Shown here piece after piece: positions 41,906-50,587 of a DNA stretch of 64,000 nucleotides; positions within the stretch are counted from its first letter, which is position 1, and each line of letters starts with the position of its first letter. The notes below the pieces were generated by a model, which saw nothing but the letters and a program-made list of their open reading frames with translations, was not told where the DNA came from and made no database searches. This DNA is from JAZOTM01 sp045657625 (GTDB lineage: Bacteria > Bacillota > Clostridia > Lachnospirales > Lachnospiraceae). The stretch is taken from the NCBI GenBank assembly GCA_045657625.1, contig JAZOTM010000041.1:1-64000 (forward strand), given 5' to 3'. Position numbers and translations under genes: made by a program.

Positions 41906-43168
41906 TTACGCCTCCTCTATCTGAATGGTAATTTTTTCTAAATCTTGGTATTTCAATAAATCTTCTTTTTTCAGAACAACTTGTTCCATTTCGCCCGGAG
42001 CCATAACCGGACGTTTTCTGCTTTGTATTTTTTCATCGTCAAAATAGGTGACGATGCTGCAATTTTTATAAACGTCCCCTACACGGAAACGAACGGTAAT
42101 GCTATCTTCCAACTGTTCCGGACGAATGGTGGATGGTACGCTGTAACGTACACCATTGGTAGGAACAATCTGAATTTCTTTGGAAGAAGCTTTGCGTTCT
42201 CCTTTGATGTAGATCGCTGCATTTTTTCCGGCATTGGTAGCTTCCTCAGAAACGTAATCGACTAAGTCATGTACATGAAGGACATTGCCGCAAGCGAAAA
42301 TACCTTCGACATTGGTCTCCAAACTTTCGTTTACTATAGGACCGGAGGTGATTGGGGATAAAGAAACGCCGGCTTCTCTGGACAGTTCGTTTTCCGGAAT
42401 CAATCCACAGGAGAGAAGTAGGGTGTCACAGGTGTAGCGTTCTTCGGTTCCCTTGATTGGTTTGCGGTCTGGTCCCACTTCTGCAATGGTAACGGCTTCC
42501 ACACGTTCTTTGCCTTCAATATCAATGACTGTGTGGCTATGCTTTAATGGAATGTCAAAGTCATTTAAACACTGTACAATGTTTCGTTTTAAACCACCGG
42601 AATAAGGCATCAATTCTGCCACGACTTTTACTTTGGCACCTTCCAAAGTCATACGTCTTGCCATAATCAGACCAATGTCGCCGGAACCTAAGATGACAAC
42701 TTCCTTACCCGGCATATAGCCTTCCATATTTACCAGGCGCTGTGCGGTTCCTGCGGAGTATACGCCGGCTGGGCGATAACCCGGAATGTTTAAGGCACCA
42801 CGGCTTCTTTCGCGGCAGCCCATAGCAAGGATGACTGCTTTTGCCTGAATTTCAAACAGTCCGTTTTCACGGTTCATGGCTGTGACTTTCTTGTCGGAAG
42901 AAATGTCCATAACCATTGTATTTAATACGTAATCAATGTTGCGTTCTTTTACTTTGTCAATGAAACGAGAAGCATATTCCGGTCCGGTTAATTCTTCTTT
43001 AAAGGTATGAAGACCAAAACCATTATGGATGCACTGGTTTAAGATGCCGCCCAATTCTTTGTCTCGTTCAATAATTAAAATGCTATCGATACCATTGTCT
43101 TTTGCACTGGCAGCTGCAGCTAATCCGGCAGGACCACCACCAACAATGACTAAATCATAATTCTTCAT
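41906..43168 (-). CDS. FAD-dependent pyridine nucleotide-disulfide oxidoreductase (glp operon)
   Basis: A 420-aa flavoprotein with the N-terminal FAD fold LVIVGGGPAGLAAAASA and a second nucleotide fold EVVILGSGDIGLIMARRM, plus the FAD-contact EGIFACGNVLHVHDLVD near the C-terminus. In clostridial glp operons this protein moves electrons from the GlpA-type subunit, probably to NAD or a membrane acceptor, in the role of GlpB. It is placed between the GlpA-like gene (12-base gap) and DUF1667 (2-base gap). Confidence 0.9.
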   Translation of the reverse strand: MKNYDLVIVGGGPAGLAAAASAKDNGIDSILIIERDKELGGILNQCIHNGFGLHTFKEELTGPEYASRFIDKVKERNIDYVLNTMVMDISSDKKVTAMNRENGLFEIQAKAVILAMGCRERSRGALNIPGYRPAGVYSAGTAQRLVNMEGYMPGKEVVILGSGDIGLIMARRMTLEGAKVKVVAELMPYSGGLKRNIVQCLNDFDIPLKHSHTVIDIEGKERVEAVTIAEVGPDRKPIKGTEERYTCDTLLLSCGLIPENELSREAGVSLSPITSGPIVNESLETNVEGIFACGNVLHVHDLVDYVSEEATNAGKNAAIYIKGERKASSKEIQIVPTNGVRYSVPSTIRPEQLEDSITVRFRVGDVYKNCSIVTYFDDEKIQSRKRPVMAPGEMEQVVLKKEDLLKYQDLEKITIQIEEA

Positions 43169-43180
43169 GTATCTGTCCTC

Positions 43181-44614
43181 CTAAATTTCCTTGTTTTGTC
43201 CAACGACAAAGGATGATTTTCCGCCGTTCTTAGTAATGTCGTACATACTCATAGGTACTTCTCGTTCTAAAATCTCCATGGTACGCGGAGAACAGAAGCC
43301 TGCCTGGCAACGGCCCATACCTGCACGGGTACGTCTCTTTACGGCATCCAAAGATCTGGCGCCCAGTGGACGATGGATGGCATCTAAGATTTCACCTTCG
43401 GTAATCATTTCACAACGACAGATGATATTTCCGTATGCCGGATTTTCTTTAATCAAGGCATTTCTTTCTTCTAAACTTAAGGTGCTCGGACGAAGAATGC
43501 CTTTTCTTGTGTCTTTAAAGTTTGCTTTTTCCTGGAAGGAAAGTTTTTCTTTTACAAGGTCTGCAAGCATAACCCCGATTGCCGGTGCAGAAGAAAGACC
43601 CGGGGATTCGATACCTGCAGCATCGAAAAATCCCGGAGCGTCAGCTACTTCACCTAAAATGAAATCATCGCCATCTTCATGAGCACGTAAGCCGGCAAAG
43701 CTGGTGATTACTTGACGAAGAGGAACATTTTTTACACTGCGGGAAGCGGTTGCACTCAAAGAATCTAAACCTTCTAATGTGGTGTTTACACCTTCTTTAT
43801 TGTCGATATCTACTGCGGTAGGTCCTACTAAAAGATTGCCATGAACTGTTGGTGTGACCAAAACGCCTTTTCCCATTTTGCTAGGTAACTGGAAAATGGT
43901 GTGAGAAACATGGTTTCCTGCAGTTTTATCCAGAAGCATATATTCTCCCTTGCGGGCAGTGATGTGTAATTTGTCTGCGCTGACGAAGTTGTGCATCACA
44001 TCGGCATAGACACCGGCTGCATTTACAACAGTTTTTGCTTCAAAGGTTTCTTTGTTGGTTTCGATGACATAAGAACCCTCTTTTTTCTGAATGTTCTTTA
44101 CTTCTGTGTTTAAGAAGAATTCCACACCGTTTTCACATGCATTTTCTGCATAGGCCATGGTCAAGTGGAATGGACATACAATACCACCGGTTGGTGCGAA
44201 TAAAGCAGCAACGACATCATCTGCTAAGTTTGGTTCCATTTCTTTTAATTCTTTTTCTTCTAAAATGCGAAGTCCCGGTACACCATTCTTTTCTCCTTTT
44301 TCCAACAAGTCTTTTAATCCCTGAGGATCTTGGTCCTTGGTGCAAACGACGAGAGAACCATTTCTGGTAAATGGAAAATCTAACTTTTTGGATAAGTTTT
44401 CCATCATTGCGTTGCCTTCTACATTTAATTTCGCTTTTAAACTACCCGGTTTTGCATCAAAACCGGCGTGCACGATTGCACTGTTGGCTTTGGAAGTGCC
44501 GGTACATACGTCTTCATCACGTTCTATCACGCAGATTTTTGCGTCGTATTTGGATAGTTCCCGGGCAATGGCGCTACCAATGACGCCGGCCCCAATAATT
44601 GCTACATCATACAT
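43181..44614 (-). CDS. glpA: GlpA-like glycerol-3-phosphate dehydrogenase with BFD iron-sulfur domain
   Basis: Oxidises glycerol-3-P to dihydroxyacetone-P anaerobically. The 477-aa protein has the FAD fold VAIIGAGVIGSAIARELS, a DAO domain (TSKANSAIVHAGFDAKPGS) and a C-terminal Fer2_BFD [2Fe-2S] module with four Cys (ICRCEM and GRCQAGFC). It is the first gene of the operon. AAAGGAG precedes the ATG, and a leader terminator lies just upstream, so expression probably depends on GlpP. The substrate is inferred from family and from the adjacent glpP. Confidence 0.9.
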   Translation of the reverse strand: MYDVAIIGAGVIGSAIARELSKYDAKICVIERDEDVCTGTSKANSAIVHAGFDAKPGSLKAKLNVEGNAMMENLSKKLDFPFTRNGSLVVCTKDQDPQGLKDLLEKGEKNGVPGLRILEEKELKEMEPNLADDVVAALFAPTGGIVCPFHLTMAYAENACENGVEFFLNTEVKNIQKKEGSYVIETNKETFEAKTVVNAAGVYADVMHNFVSADKLHITARKGEYMLLDKTAGNHVSHTIFQLPSKMGKGVLVTPTVHGNLLVGPTAVDIDNKEGVNTTLEGLDSLSATASRSVKNVPLRQVITSFAGLRAHEDGDDFILGEVADAPGFFDAAGIESPGLSSAPAIGVMLADLVKEKLSFQEKANFKDTRKGILRPSTLSLEERNALIKENPAYGNIICRCEMITEGEILDAIHRPLGARSLDAVKRRTRAGMGRCQAGFCSPRTMEILEREVPMSMYDITKNGGKSSFVVGQNKEI

Positions 44615-44637
44615 AGTAAAATCTCCTTTTTGGTCAT

Positions 44638-44688
44638 AAAAAAAGCAAGGAAAAGAAAGCGATAAATATCGCTTTTTTTTACCTTGCT
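44638..44688 (-). promoter_or_regulatory. Leader terminator, probable GlpP antitermination target
   Basis: Read on the minus strand, AGCAAGG (44688-44682) pairs with CCTTGCT (44650-44644). Inside, GCGATA/TATCGC and A/T stretches extend the stem to about 20 bp, and seven T follow. It ends 24 bases before the glpA-like ATG and about 40 bases after the promoter, so most transcripts would stop before the gene. GlpP works by such leaders in Bacillus. Confidence 0.8.
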
Positions 44689-44726
44689 CTAATCTCTTGG
44701 TATTACATATATTATTCTGTACAAAT

Positions 44727-44754
44727 ATTATAACATCTCACAGGGAAAAAACAA
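44727..44754 (-). promoter_or_regulatory. Promoter of the glpA-like operon
   Basis: On the minus strand TTGTTT (44754-44749), 16 bases, TATAAT (44732-44727). Confidence 0.65.
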
Positions 44755-44774
44755 GCCCTGAGCAGAAATCATTT

Positions 44775-46376
44775 TTATTTGTTTTTTAAGGATGCCTGAA
44801 TGAATCCCTGGAACAATGGATGTGGTCTGTTGGGTCTTGATTTCAATTCCGGATGTGCCTGTGTAGCTAAGAACCATGGATGCTCCGGTAATTCAATCAT
44901 TTCCACGATGCGGTTATCCGGAGATAATCCGCAAAGTTTCATGCCTGCAGCAGTAAGGGCGCTGCGATAGTCGTTGTTTACTTCGTAACGATGACGGTGT
45001 CGTTCTTCGATGGAAGTGGTGCCGTATACGTTTGCAGCTTTGCTACCTTCAGCAAGGACACAGGGGTAAGAACCCAATCTTAAAGTGCCGCCGATGTCTT
45101 CTACACCATCCTGATCCGGCATTAAAGCAATCACCGGATGGGGAGTAGACGGATCCAGTTCGATGCTGTGAGCATGATTTAAGTTGCACACATTTCTTGC
45201 AAATTCGATAATTGCAATTTGCATACCCAAGCAAATGCCAAGGTATGGAATGCTGTGCTCACGTGCATATTTTGCGGAAACCAGCATGCCATCGATGCCG
45301 CGGTCACCGAATCCACCGGGAACGATGATTCCATTTACATCAGAGAAAATATCTGCAGCGTTTTCCTCGGTAACGGTTTCAGAATCTACCCATTTAATAT
45401 GAACAGTCGCTTTTTCTGCAATGCCACCGTGCTTCAGTGCTTCTACAACAGAGATGTAAGCATCATGTAAAGCAGTATATTTTCCAACCAAAGCAATTTG
45501 TACATCCTGTACCGGATTCTTCAAATTTTCTACCATTTTTGTCCAATCGGATAAATCCGGTTCCGGACACGGTAAATGCAAAGAATCACAAGCAACCTTT
45601 GCTAAGTTTTCTTTTTCCATGGCTAAGGGAGCTTCGTATAAGTATTCTACGTCTAAGTTCTGCAGTACATGGGAGCTTGGCACATTGCAGAATAATGCAA
45701 TTTTATCTTTGATGCCTTGATCCAATGGCTGCTCAGAACGGCATACAATGATGTCCGGTTGGATACCCATTCCCTGTAACTCTTTTACAGAGGCTTGGGT
45801 AGGTTTGGTTTTTAATTCGCCGGATGCTTTGATATAAGGAATTAAGGTGACGTGTATTAAAATCGCATTCTCATGTCCTACTTCATGCTGAAATTGTCGA
45901 ATGGCTTCCAAAAAAGGTTGACTTTCGATGTCACCAACGGTACCGCCGACTTCGATGATGGCGATATGCGTATCTTCTTCTTTATAGTTGCGGTAAAAAC
46001 GGCTTTTGATTTCATTCGTGATATGTGGAATGACCTGTACGGTACCTCCGCCATAATCTCCACGACGTTCTTTTTGCAAAACGGACCAGTAAACTTTTCC
46101 GGTTGTGACATTGGAGTTCTTGGTGAGACTTTCATCAATAAAACGTTCATAATGTCCCAAATCTAAATCGGTTTCAGCGCCGTCATCCGTGACAAAGACC
46201 TCTCCGTGCTGGATGGGGTTCATGGTTCCCGGATCAATATTGATGTAGGGATCAAACTTTTGCATGGTAACTTTATAACCGCGGGCTTTTAATAAACGCC
46301 CCAGGGAAGCGGCAGTGATTCCCTTTCCTAAACCGGAAACTACACCACCTGTGACAAATACATACTTTACAGACAT
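44775..46376 (-). CDS. pyrG: CTP synthase
   Basis: Makes CTP from UTP, ATP and glutamine. The 533-aa protein has the synthetase domain (KYVFVTGGVVSGLGKGITAASLG) and a C-terminal class I glutamine amidotransferase with the nucleophile Cys in YLGICLGMQ and the His/Glu of the triad in THPEL-type TQAHPELKSRP. GGAG precedes the ATG. The promoter is well defined. No GGGC start site for reiterative-transcription control, as used by Bacillus pyrG, is visible at the expected start point. Confidence 0.97.
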   Translation of the reverse strand: MSVKYVFVTGGVVSGLGKGITAASLGRLLKARGYKVTMQKFDPYINIDPGTMNPIQHGEVFVTDDGAETDLDLGHYERFIDESLTKNSNVTTGKVYWSVLQKERRGDYGGGTVQVIPHITNEIKSRFYRNYKEEDTHIAIIEVGGTVGDIESQPFLEAIRQFQHEVGHENAILIHVTLIPYIKASGELKTKPTQASVKELQGMGIQPDIIVCRSEQPLDQGIKDKIALFCNVPSSHVLQNLDVEYLYEAPLAMEKENLAKVACDSLHLPCPEPDLSDWTKMVENLKNPVQDVQIALVGKYTALHDAYISVVEALKHGGIAEKATVHIKWVDSETVTEENAADIFSDVNGIIVPGGFGDRGIDGMLVSAKYAREHSIPYLGICLGMQIAIIEFARNVCNLNHAHSIELDPSTPHPVIALMPDQDGVEDIGGTLRLGSYPCVLAEGSKAANVYGTTSIEERHRHRYEVNNDYRSALTAAGMKLCGLSPDNRIVEMIELPEHPWFLATQAHPELKSRPNRPHPLFQGFIQASLKNK

Positions 46377-46446
46377 GAGAATTCGCTCCTTTTTTATTAT
46401 TTAAGACTTGGTTTCTGTCTTATGCACCTAATAAAATAACTTATCA

Positions 46447-46475
46447 AATATAGAATAGCAGAGGTGGACAGTCAA
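46447..46475 (-). promoter_or_regulatory. Promoter of pyrG
   Basis: On the minus strand TTGACT (46475-46470), 17 bases, TATATT (46452-46447). Confidence 0.82.
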
Positions 46476-46525
46476 TAATCCTTTTGGGTGATTTTTACAT
46501 GTAAAATTTATAAATTCTTAATAAA

Positions 46526-46544
46526 GTGAACAAGGATTGTTCAC
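46526..46544. promoter_or_regulatory. Operator-like palindrome upstream of the second ftsH
   Basis: GTGAACA-AGGAT-TGTTCAC, a perfect 7+5+7 inverted repeat ending nine bases before the -35 of the ftsH promoter. It is not the LexA (GAAC-N4-GTTC) or CtsR pattern. A dimeric regulator acting on this stress protease gene is a reasonable guess. Confidence 0.55.
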
Positions 46545-46553
46545 ACAGTTTCC

Positions 46554-46582
46554 TTGCTTTTAAAAGGGAATACTTCTATAAT
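46554..46582 (+). promoter_or_regulatory. Promoter of the second ftsH operon
   Basis: TTGCTT (46554-46559), 17 bases, TATAAT (46577-46582). Confidence 0.78.
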
Positions 46583-46649
46583 AAGTGAGTGTTTCGATAA
46601 TAATTGGGAAAGAATACCCAAACGGAGAGCAGAGGGAACGGAGGAATAT

Positions 46650-48635
46650 ATGGAAAACGGTTATAATCAGGGAAATCGAAACCAAAATCCCAACAACCAA
46701 AACAATAATAAAAATAACAATAATAACAACAAAAAGAATGAAAACAACGGCCAAACCATATTGATTTTCATTATGGTTACCTTAGGTGCCTTGTTTATTA
46801 TGAGTTTAATAAGTCAGTTTTCTTCTACGGTATCTACCAAGGAGATTTCGTATACGGAATTCATCACCATGGTAGAAGAGGATAAGGTAGAAAGCATTGA
46901 AATTGACTCTTATCAGATTAATATTACTCCGGTAGGCAGCGATGACGAAGTCATGGCTGTGACTTACTATACCGGAATTGTCAACGATGAGGATTTGATT
47001 CCTCTATTAAAAGAACACAATGTAGATATTACGGCGACTATCCCGGATACCAGTTCATCTTTGATCTTTAATGTCGTTAGCTGGTTACTTCCGTTGGTAT
47101 TTATCTGGGTATTGCTTGGTTATTTCATGCGTCGCATGGGTTCTGATGGAGCCTTTGGCGTCGGAAAGAGCAATGCAAAAGTTTATGTGGAAAAATCCAC
47201 AGGTGTTTTATTTAAAGATGTAGCAGGACAGGATGAAGCAAAGGAATCTTTACAGGAAGTGGTAGATTTCTTACACAATCCTAAGAAATATCAGGAAATT
47301 GGAGCAAAATTACCGAAGGGTGCTTTGCTTGTAGGACCTCCTGGTACCGGTAAAACCTTACTTGCAAAGGCAGTTGCGGGAGAGGCTGGAGTACCGTTCT
47401 TCTCCTTGGCAGGTTCTGACTTCGTAGAGATGTTTGTCGGCGTGGGTGCATCCCGTGTGCGTGACTTATTTAAGGAAGCACAGAAGCAGGCACCATGTAT
47501 TATTTTTATCGATGAAATTGATGCTATTGGAAAGAGCAGAGATACCAGATATGGCGGCAATGATGAAAGAGAGCAGACTTTAAATCAGTTGCTTGCAGAG
47601 ATGGATGGTTTTGATACTTCGAAGGGTCTTTTGATTTTGGCAGCGACAAACCGTCCGGAAGTCTTGGATAAAGCATTGCTTCGTCCGGGACGTTTTGACA
47701 GACGTATTATTGTAGATCGTCCGGATTTAAAGGGCAGATTGGAAACCTTAAAAGTACATTCCAAAGATGTTCATATGGATGAGACCGTCGATTTGGATGC
47801 TATCGCACTTGCTTCTGCCGGATTGGTAGGATCTGATTTGGCAAATATCATTAATGAGGCTGCTATCAATGCAGTAAAACATGGACGTCGTTTTGTAAAT
47901 CAGGATGACCTGTTTGAAGCCTTTGAAATTGTAGCGGTGGGTGGTAAAGAAAAGAAAGACCGTGCCATGAGCGACAAGGAAAGAAAGATTGTTTCTTATC
48001 ATGAAGTTGGACATGCTATGGTTTCTGCTTTGCAGAAGAATACCGAACCGGTACAGAAGATTACAATCGTACCGCGTACGATGGGTGCGCTTGGCTATAC
48101 CTTACAGACTCCGGAAGAAGAAAAATTCTTGGAGACCAAGGATGAGTTGATTGCGAAAATTGTTACCTTTATGGGTGGACGCGCAGCAGAAGAAGTGGTA
48201 TTCCATTCTGCAACCAGTGGTGCTGCAAATGATATTGAAAGAGCCACTCAGTTGGCGCGTGCTATGGTGACACAGTACGGAATGTCAGAGGAGTTCGGTA
48301 TGATGAGTTTGGCTCGTGTAGATGCTGCTTACTTGGATGGCAGAGCTCATTTGGACTGTGGTGATGACACCGCAGCAAAGATTGATGGTGTTGTAAAACA
48401 GATGTTACAGGATGCTTATGATGAAGCGGTAAGATTATTAGAGGAAAACCGTGAAGTATTGGATAAGATTTCTGATTACTTGTATGAGCATGAAACCATC
48501 ACAGGAAAAGAATTTATGAAGATTTTCCGCGAATTAAAGGGTCTTCCGGATCCGGATGCGGAAGGGAATGATACAACAGAAGATAGTATTTTCGAAGAAG
48601 AGGATTTTGCTCATTTAGAGGAGAAAGATGTTTAA
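46650..48635 (+). CDS. ftsH: ATP-dependent zinc metalloprotease FtsH, second paralogue with Asn-rich N-terminus
   Basis: Second membrane AAA+ protease in the window, 661 aa from the ATG at 46650 (GGAGGAATAT upstream); a frame from 46554 would include the -10 region. A cytoplasmic N-terminal extension of about 33 residues is nearly all Asn, Lys and Gln. Then come TM1 (about 37-55), an extracytoplasmic domain, TM2 (about 135-155), AAA motifs GPPGTGKT and CIIFIDEIDAIG, SRH RPGRFDRR, and zinc site HEVGH. It is distinct from the tilS-linked FtsH. The stop overlaps the uvrC start by eight bases. Confidence 0.95.
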   Translation: MENGYNQGNRNQNPNNQNNNKNNNNNNKKNENNGQTILIFIMVTLGALFIMSLISQFSSTVSTKEISYTEFITMVEEDKVESIEIDSYQINITPVGSDDEVMAVTYYTGIVNDEDLIPLLKEHNVDITATIPDTSSSLIFNVVSWLLPLVFIWVLLGYFMRRMGSDGAFGVGKSNAKVYVEKSTGVLFKDVAGQDEAKESLQEVVDFLHNPKKYQEIGAKLPKGALLVGPPGTGKTLLAKAVAGEAGVPFFSLAGSDFVEMFVGVGASRVRDLFKEAQKQAPCIIFIDEIDAIGKSRDTRYGGNDEREQTLNQLLAEMDGFDTSKGLLILAATNRPEVLDKALLRPGRFDRRIIVDRPDLKGRLETLKVHSKDVHMDETVDLDAIALASAGLVGSDLANIINEAAINAVKHGRRFVNQDDLFEAFEIVAVGGKEKKDRAMSDKERKIVSYHEVGHAMVSALQKNTEPVQKITIVPRTMGALGYTLQTPEEEKFLETKDELIAKIVTFMGGRAAEEVVFHSATSGAANDIERATQLARAMVTQYGMSEEFGMMSLARVDAAYLDGRAHLDCGDDTAAKIDGVVKQMLQDAYDEAVRLLEENREVLDKISDYLYEHETITGKEFMKIFRELKGLPDPDAEGNDTTEDSIFEEEDFAHLEEKDV

Positions 48636-50493
48636 TTTCGAAGATGAACTTAAGAAACTCCCGGACAAACCGGGAGTTTATCTTATGCATGATAAAAATG
48701 ATACGATTATATACGTGGGAAAAGCCATTAGTTTGAAAAAACGCGTGCGTCAGTATTTTCAGCCCAGTCATAATGAAGGGATTAAGAAAGAACGTATGGT
48801 GCAGCAGATTGCACGGTTTGAATATATCATTACGGATTCTGAGTTGGAAGCCTTGGTATTGGAATGCAATCTGATAAAAGAGTATTGCCCACGTTATAAC
48901 ACTATGTTGCGGGATGATAAGACCTACCCATATATCAAAGTGACGATGGGAGAGGCTTATCCCCGTGTTTTATTTTCCAGAAAATTAAAAAAAGATAAGT
49001 CTCGCTATTTTGGCCCTTATACCAGCGCCACTGCAGTGAAGGAAACCATCGAATTGATTCAGAAACTGTATCATATTCGGACTTGCAGCCGTAATTTACC
49101 AAGAGATACGGGAAAGGATAGACCTTGCTTGAATTATCACATTGGAATTTGCGATGCACCCTGTCAGGGAAAGATTTCTCCGGAAGCTTACGGCGTTCGC
49201 ATGCAAAAGGTTTTGGATTTCTTAAATGGCAATTTTTCTCCGATTTTACAGATGCTGGAAGAAAAAATGATGGAAGCTTCTGAGGCTATGGAATTTGAAA
49301 AGGCGGCAGAATATCGCGATTTGCTTGCGAGTGTAAAACAAATTGCAGAGAAACAAAAGATTTCCGGATTCCATGGGGAAGAAAAAGATGTCATTGCAGT
49401 ATCCAGCGATGGAGTGGATGCGGTAGTACAGGTATTTTTTATCCGAGATGGAAAAATGATAGGGCGAGAGCATTTCTTTGTAAACGTCCGCAACGAAGAA
49501 AAGATACCGGATATTTTGGACGCGTTTTTGAAGCAGTACTATTCAGGAACGCCTTTTGTACCAAAGGAAATTCACTTGCAATGTGAAATTGAAGAGATGG
49601 AAGTGATTGAAAATTGGCTGTCTCAAAGAAGAGGAAATAAGGTATCTATCAAAGTCCCGAAAAAAGGAGAAAAAGAGAAATTGGTGGATTTGGCCCAGAA
49701 AAATGCGGCACAAATTCTTATCCAAGATCGGGAGCGTCTGAAACGGGAAGAAGGTCGAACCATAGGTGCGTTGAAGGAAATTCAAGAACTACTTCAGATG
49801 GAAAAACTGGAACGTGTGGAGGCTTTTGATATCTCCAATATCAGTGGGTTCCAAACAGTAGGTTCCATGGTGGTATTTGAAAAGGGAAAACCGGTAAAAA
49901 GCGATTACCGTAAATTCCGGTTAAAAACAGTGGAGGGCCCGGACGATTATAAATCCATGCATGAGGTTTTAACCAGAAGATTTCGGCATGGTTTGGAAGA
50001 ACGGCAACATTTAAAGGAAGAAGAGCGAAGCGAAGAATTTGGCAGCTTCACCAAGTTCCCGGATTTGATTATGATGGATGGTGGCCGTGGACAGGTGAAT
50101 ATTGCGTTGCAGGTCTTAGAGGAATTGCATTTGGATATTCCGGTTTGCGGTATGGTAAAGGATGATTTCCACAGAACCAGAGGCTTGTATTTCCATAACG
50201 TGGAATTGCCGATTGATACCCATAGCGAAGGGTTTAAACTGATTACCCGCGTGCAGGACGAGGCGCATCGTTTTGCCATTGAGTATCACCGTTCCTTGCG
50301 CAGCAAGGATCAGGTACATTCTGTGCTGGATGAAATCCCGGGAATCGGACCGTCCAGAAGAAAGGCATTGATGCGGCGATTCCGTTCAATTGAAGCCATT
50401 CGAGAAGCCAGCTTTGAGGACTTGCTTACAACAGAATCTATGAATGAAAAAAGTGCAGAAAACGTCTATTCTTTTTTCCATGGACAAGAATAA
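48628..50493 (+). CDS. uvrC: Excinuclease ABC subunit C
   Basis: Nicks DNA on both sides of a lesion in nucleotide excision repair with UvrAB. The 621-aa protein has the N-terminal GIY-YIG nuclease (PGVYLMHDKNDTIIYVGKA), four conserved Cys nearby (CSRN...CLNYHIGICDAPC), the UVR/UvrB-binding helix pair (EFEKAAEYRDLLASV), the RNase H-like domain with EAFDISNISG and a C-terminal helix-hairpin-helix (IPGIGPSRRKALM). GAGGAGAAAG inside the end of ftsH is its ribosome binding site, so translation is coupled. Confidence 0.96.
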   Translation: MFNFEDELKKLPDKPGVYLMHDKNDTIIYVGKAISLKKRVRQYFQPSHNEGIKKERMVQQIARFEYIITDSELEALVLECNLIKEYCPRYNTMLRDDKTYPYIKVTMGEAYPRVLFSRKLKKDKSRYFGPYTSATAVKETIELIQKLYHIRTCSRNLPRDTGKDRPCLNYHIGICDAPCQGKISPEAYGVRMQKVLDFLNGNFSPILQMLEEKMMEASEAMEFEKAAEYRDLLASVKQIAEKQKISGFHGEEKDVIAVSSDGVDAVVQVFFIRDGKMIGREHFFVNVRNEEKIPDILDAFLKQYYSGTPFVPKEIHLQCEIEEMEVIENWLSQRRGNKVSIKVPKKGEKEKLVDLAQKNAAQILIQDRERLKREEGRTIGALKEIQELLQMEKLERVEAFDISNISGFQTVGSMVVFEKGKPVKSDYRKFRLKTVEGPDDYKSMHEVLTRRFRHGLEERQHLKEEERSEEFGSFTKFPDLIMMDGGRGQVNIALQVLEELHLDIPVCGMVKDDFHRTRGLYFHNVELPIDTHSEGFKLITRVQDEAHRFAIEYHRSLRSKDQVHSVLDEIPGIGPSRRKALMRRFRSIEAIREASFEDLLTTESMNEKSAENVYSFFHGQE

Positions 50494-50511
50494 GTGAACC
50501 CCTTGGATTTA

Positions 50512-50540
50512 TTGATGGAGAGCCTATTCTATGCTAAAAT
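50512..50540 (+). promoter_or_regulatory. Promoter of the hprK operon
   Basis: TTGATG (50512-50517), 17 bases, TAAAAT (50535-50540). Confidence 0.72.
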
Positions 50541-50587
50541 AAGCCTATATGAGTATCAAAATAAAGTGGAAGAAAAGGAGAAGCTTT

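Noticed and set aside
46526..46544. LexA (SOS) box for the ftsH-uvrC operon
   Set aside because: The half-sites GAAC and GTTC are separated by seven bases rather than the four expected for a Gram-positive LexA box, despite uvrC being in the operon.
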